From: CAZWSC01 sp964636385 | GTDB taxonomy: Bacteria > Eisenbacteria > RBG-16-71-46 > CAIMUX01 | Assembly (NCBI GenBank): GCA_964636385.1 | Contig: CAZWSC010000040.1 | Coordinates: forward strand, 1-30,833 | Direction of reading: 5' to 3' | DNA length: 30,833 nucleotides | Part shown: positions 28,544-30,833 of the stretch, piece by piece | How positions within the stretch are numbered: position 1 is the first letter of the stretch | Layout: the number at the start of each line of letters is the position of its first letter | Notes under the pieces: generated by a model | The model's database searches: none | Told to the model about the DNA's origin: nothing | Seen by the model: the letters and a program-made list of their open reading frames with translations, nothing else | Translations under genes and position numbers: made by a program

Positions 28544-29968
28544 ATGAGAGCCTGTATCCAGTACACCGCTCTGGGGGCCCTCCTTGCCATGGCCGGATGC
28601 GCATCCCATGGGTCGAGTATGAGGCCGGCCCTCGATGCGCTCTCCAGGGGCGACTTCGAGAGCGCGGCCGGCGAGCTGGAACGCCGCCCACAGCCCGGGA
28701 GCGTTATCTGGCGAATGGAGTATGGCCTCCTGCTCCGGTATGCCGGTCGCCTGGATGAAAGCAATGAGTCGTTCTCCGAGGCCCTCAGAATCCAGGAAGA
28801 GCTGTACACGAGAAGCATCAGCAACGAAGCCGCTGCCCTGGCAGCCAGCGACGCTGTCAGGCCATACCGGGCTCCCGAGTTCGAGCTTGGCTTTCTTCAC
28901 GCGTATCCAGCCCTGAACTACCTTGAGATGGGAAACCTCGACGGTGCCCTGGTGGAAGCCCGGGCTCTTTCGCAGATGCTGGAACAGCGATCCGCAAGGT
29001 CTGCCGGTGACGAGGGAGAAGCGTCCGGCGACTGGGCCCTCGGGCGTCACCTCACAGCCCTCGTATTCGAGGCTGGCAGGGAATGGAACAACGCCTGGAT
29101 TGCATACCGCGCAGCTCTTCGCCTCTACAGGGCCTCTCCGCCGAGGGGGTGGGACTCAATCGAGCCGGAACTTGTCGGGTCGATTTTCAGGACCGGGGCA
29201 GCCATTGGCCTGCGGGTCCCTGATGACATCTACGGGCCGGATCCGGAGAGGGCCCGAAGCCTCCGCAACCGCTATGAGGGAGATGGCGGTCCCGGCGGAA
29301 CAGGGGATCTGCGAACAAGCGTGCCCGGGCGCCTGGTGATCTGGCAGGAGGAAGGCTTCGTTCCGGTGAAGGAGGACTTTCACATCCGTGTTCCCATTCT
29401 GAAGTCGGAGGAGGACTGGAGCCGGGATCACATGGACGCCTGGGCGCCGCGGGTTGGTGAGCGGACGCTGGCCGTCCGTTCCGGATCCTGCTCCGCGCCG
29501 CGGGAAGAGATTGCCTACTTCCTCGACGTCGCGCTGCCGGTGATGCCACCGTACATGACCCGACCTCCCCTGAAGGGAACGATCCGGGTGAACGGCGTCA
29601 ATGCCGGTCAGGTCTTCGAAGCTGGCGACATCGAGCAGGCTGCCCGCGAGGATCTGCGGCAGCGCTACCCCACGATCGCGGTGCGGGCTGCGACGCGGGC
29701 GATACTGAAGGCCCTGGCAACGCGCGGGGCCCGCAAGGAGGGGGGAGAGCTGGCCGGGATCCTCGCCAATGTGCTGGGTGTCGCGACCGAACGTGCGGAT
29801 ACCAGGGGGTGGTCCACTCTTCCATCCCGCATAGGGCTGGCCGTTGTTGAGGTGGATCCCGGACCTCTTCGGGTTGAAGTCGACTCAGCCGCTCTTGGCG
29901 GACGGGCATCCGCCGATGCGGAAGTCACCGGGGGTGGCTGGCATTTCTTCAGCTGCAGGTTCTTCTGA
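28544..29968 (+). CDS. COG3014-like lipoprotein with TPR-type N-terminal region
   Basis: A 474-residue predicted lipoprotein: short hydrophobic leader (ACIQYTALGALLAMAGC) with lipobox AMAGC and acylated Cys19. Residues about 30-150 form helix pairs of tetratricopeptide type (ALDALSRGDFESAAGELE, then YGLLLRYAGRLDESNESFSE). A conserved middle block (AYPALNYLEMGNLDGALVEA, NNAWIAYRAALRLY) and a beta-rich C-terminal part (RLVIWQEEGFVPVKEDFHIR, IAYFLDVALPVMPPY, TRAILKAL) follow. This resembles the uncharacterised COG3014 proteins, which I recall being encoded next to LpoB-type genes. The ATG 28544 start is placed by the lipobox distance; no good ribosome binding site precedes it. Its function is unknown; the neighbour suggests a part in cell-wall synthesis at the outer membrane. 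Confidence 0.78.
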   Translation: MRACIQYTALGALLAMAGCASHGSSMRPALDALSRGDFESAAGELERRPQPGSVIWRMEYGLLLRYAGRLDESNESFSEALRIQEELYTRSISNEAAALAASDAVRPYRAPEFELGFLHAYPALNYLEMGNLDGALVEARALSQMLEQRSARSAGDEGEASGDWALGRHLTALVFEAGREWNNAWIAYRAALRLYRASPPRGWDSIEPELVGSIFRTGAAIGLRVPDDIYGPDPERARSLRNRYEGDGGPGGTGDLRTSVPGRLVIWQEEGFVPVKEDFHIRVPILKSEEDWSRDHMDAWAPRVGERTLAVRSGSCSAPREEIAYFLDVALPVMPPYMTRPPLKGTIRVNGVNAGQVFEAGDIEQAAREDLRQRYPTIAVRAATRAILKALATRGARKEGGELAGILANVLGVATERADTRGWSTLPSRIGLAVVEVDPGPLRVEVDSAALGGRASADAEVTGGGWHFFSCRFF

Positions 29969-30004
29969 AAGCGCTTGCCGCATGGCGGGCGGGAAGGGGG
30001 TGTC

Positions 30005-30511
30005 ATGATCGAGCGCAGCGGGATCGTAACCTTCGGAGACAAACCGCTGACTCTGATTGGTGAGGAGCTGAGGGTGGGGGATGTTGTCCCTGATTTCACA
30101 CTGGTTGGCGGGGACCTTCTCACCGTGACCCGCGACGATCTGTCCGGGAAGACCACCTTGTACAACATCGTTCCATCCTTGGACACGAGCGTCTGCAGCA
30201 TTCAGACCCGGCGATTCAACCAGGAGCTGGGAAAGCTGCCGGAATCAACCCAGGTTGTCACTGTCAGCGCGGATCTGCCCTTCGCGCAGTTGCGGTACAG
30301 GGAGGCCGAAAAGATCACCCACACAATACTCTCCGACCACAGGGACTTTTCGTTCGCCGCCGCGTTTGGATTGGGCGTAAAGGAGCTTCGCCTCCTGGCC
30401 CGGGCTGTCTACGTTGTGGATCCGGGAGGGAAGGTTGTCTACCGGGAGGTGGTTTCCGATCTGAGCCGCCAGCCGGACTACGAGGCGGTGCTGGAGACAC
30501 TCGCAGGCTGA
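30005..30511 (+). CDS. tpx: Thiol peroxidase, Tpx family, lacking the resolving cysteine
   Basis: A 168-residue peroxiredoxin of the Tpx group, which reduces hydrogen peroxide and alkyl peroxides. FGDKPLTLIGEELRVGDVVP, DFTLVGGDL, NIVPSLDTSVCSIQTRRFNQ (peroxidatic Cys64), TVSADLPFAQLRYREAEKI and LLARAVYVVDPGGKVVYREV are Tpx signatures. In E. coli Tpx the resolving cysteine (Cys95) lies in RFCGAE. Here the segment reads RYREAE, with Arg99 at that position, and Cys64 is the only cysteine in the protein. A 1-Cys mechanism or an outside thiol partner is therefore expected. ATG 30005 has AAGGGGG 5 bases upstream. It follows the COG3014-like gene by 36 bases and is probably in the same operon. Confidence 0.93.
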   Translation: MIERSGIVTFGDKPLTLIGEELRVGDVVPDFTLVGGDLLTVTRDDLSGKTTLYNIVPSLDTSVCSIQTRRFNQELGKLPESTQVVTVSADLPFAQLRYREAEKITHTILSDHRDFSFAAAFGLGVKELRLLARAVYVVDPGGKVVYREVVSDLSRQPDYEAVLETLAG

Positions 30512-30587
30512 CCCGGCCCTTCTGGTGCCGCTGCCCACGACACACCCGGGCTCGGATCCGGTAACGACGGCTGTACCGTAACAACAG

Positions 30588-30614
30588 GACCCCGGCGGGA
30601 TCACCGCCGGGGTC
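30588..30614. terminator. Strong hairpin between tpx and the rightmost gene
   Basis: GACCCCGGCGG (30588-30598) and CCGCCGGGGTC (30604-30614) form a perfect 11-base stem with a 5-base loop. The plus-strand tail is TCATCATGC and the minus-strand tail CTGTTGTT, so neither is an ideal T-run. It lies between two convergent genes and probably ends both transcripts. Confidence 0.7.
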
Positions 30615-30673
30615 TCATCATGCAGGCGCAGGCGGCAGGGGCTTCCCCGCCGCCTCAGCCTTAGAGCGAACGA

Positions 30674-30832
30674 CTAGCGATAGAGCGACTTCACGGCGCC
30701 CCAGCTGCTCTCGCTGACCGGGGTGGGCTCGCCACAGTCCTCGGTGATGCACAGATTCAGGACGGTCTGGGCATCAGGGAAGCCGATAGCGGACACCGGG
30801 GTCGGATCAGGCAGACCGCAGGACTCCGAAGC
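30674..30832 (-). CDS. C-terminal end of an exported protein, start beyond the window
   Basis: I translated 52 codons by hand to the TAG at 30676-30674; the frame is open to the right edge. The fragment reads ASESCGLPDPTPVSAIGFPD, then AQTVLNLCITEDCGEPTPVS and ends ESSWGAVKSLYR. It has three cysteines, proline-threonine linkers and a short C-terminal SWGAVKSLYR tail. I have an impression that tails of the form SW-x-x-(I/V)K-(S/A)LYR recur at the ends of secreted proteins in Eisenbacteria-like genomes, which would make it a sorting or anchoring tag, but I cannot verify this. The function of the whole protein is unknown. Confidence 0.6.
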   Translation of the reverse strand, partial: ASESCGLPDPTPVSAIGFPDAQTVLNLCITEDCGEPTPVSESSWGAVKSLYR

Positions 30833-30833
30833 A

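Overview
This roughly 31-kb window is GC-rich bacterial chromosome with dense, short-spaced genes on both strands. I see no phage, insertion sequence, CRISPR array or other mobile element. Several features suggest a double-membraned (diderm) member of the FCB superphylum, probably a candidate phylum such as Eisenbacteria, Krumholzibacteriota or Fermentibacteria. These are the lipoproteins with LpoB-type character, ExbB/ExbD, an AsmA-like protein, and a secreted M36-type protease that ends in a FlgD-Ig/sorting-type domain. The phylum is my impression from protein style, not a demonstrated assignment. ATG, GTG and TTG starts are all used, usually with a clear AGGAGG-type ribosome binding site.

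Layout. 1-975 (-): 5' part of a DUF3857/transglutaminase-type exported protein that runs off the left edge. 1399-1641 (+): an 80-residue Asp/Glu/Trp low-complexity protein. 1807-2628 (+): a PP2C phosphatase. 2657-5748 (-): a GT4-like glycosyltransferase, a DegT/DnrJ aminotransferase and a SpoU-type RNA methyltransferase. 6030-8630 (+): a YfhO-type membrane protein, convergent with a HIT hydrolase (8627-9109, -). 9330-12948 (+): ExbB, ExbD, PAS histidine kinase and sigma-54-type response regulator as one tight unit. 13243-13921 (+): a single-domain response regulator and an 80-residue Lys-rich KKVAK-repeat protein, behind a repeat-rich regulatory region. 14333-16619 (+): GalE and a RarA/MgsA ATPase, then tRNA-Glu(TTC) with its terminator. 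17212-20166 (+): the large secreted metalloprotease. 20736-24363 (+): an L,D-transpeptidase and an AsmA-like protein, convergent with a pteridine-reductase-like SDR (24332-25078, -). 25282-26433 (+): an acyl-CoA dehydrogenase, convergent with a GT2 glycosyltransferase (26466-27419, -). 27871-30511 (+): an LpoB-like lipoprotein, a COG3014-like lipoprotein and a thiol peroxidase. 30674-30833 (-): the last 52 codons of an exported protein.

The common theme is the envelope: glycan building (two glycosyltransferases, DegT, GalE, YfhO), peptidoglycan crosslinking (L,D-transpeptidase, LpoB), outer-membrane processes (AsmA-like, ExbBD) and a secreted protease. Signalling genes (PP2C, kinase, two response regulators) sit among them. 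The most interesting points are the two oppositely charged 80-residue repeat proteins, the GTGTAAG repeat cluster ahead of the Lys-rich gene's operon, the ExbBD/two-component operon whose activator has GAYTSA instead of GAFTGA, a hairpin-rich intergenic stretch at 20371-20507, and a thiol peroxidase without its resolving cysteine.
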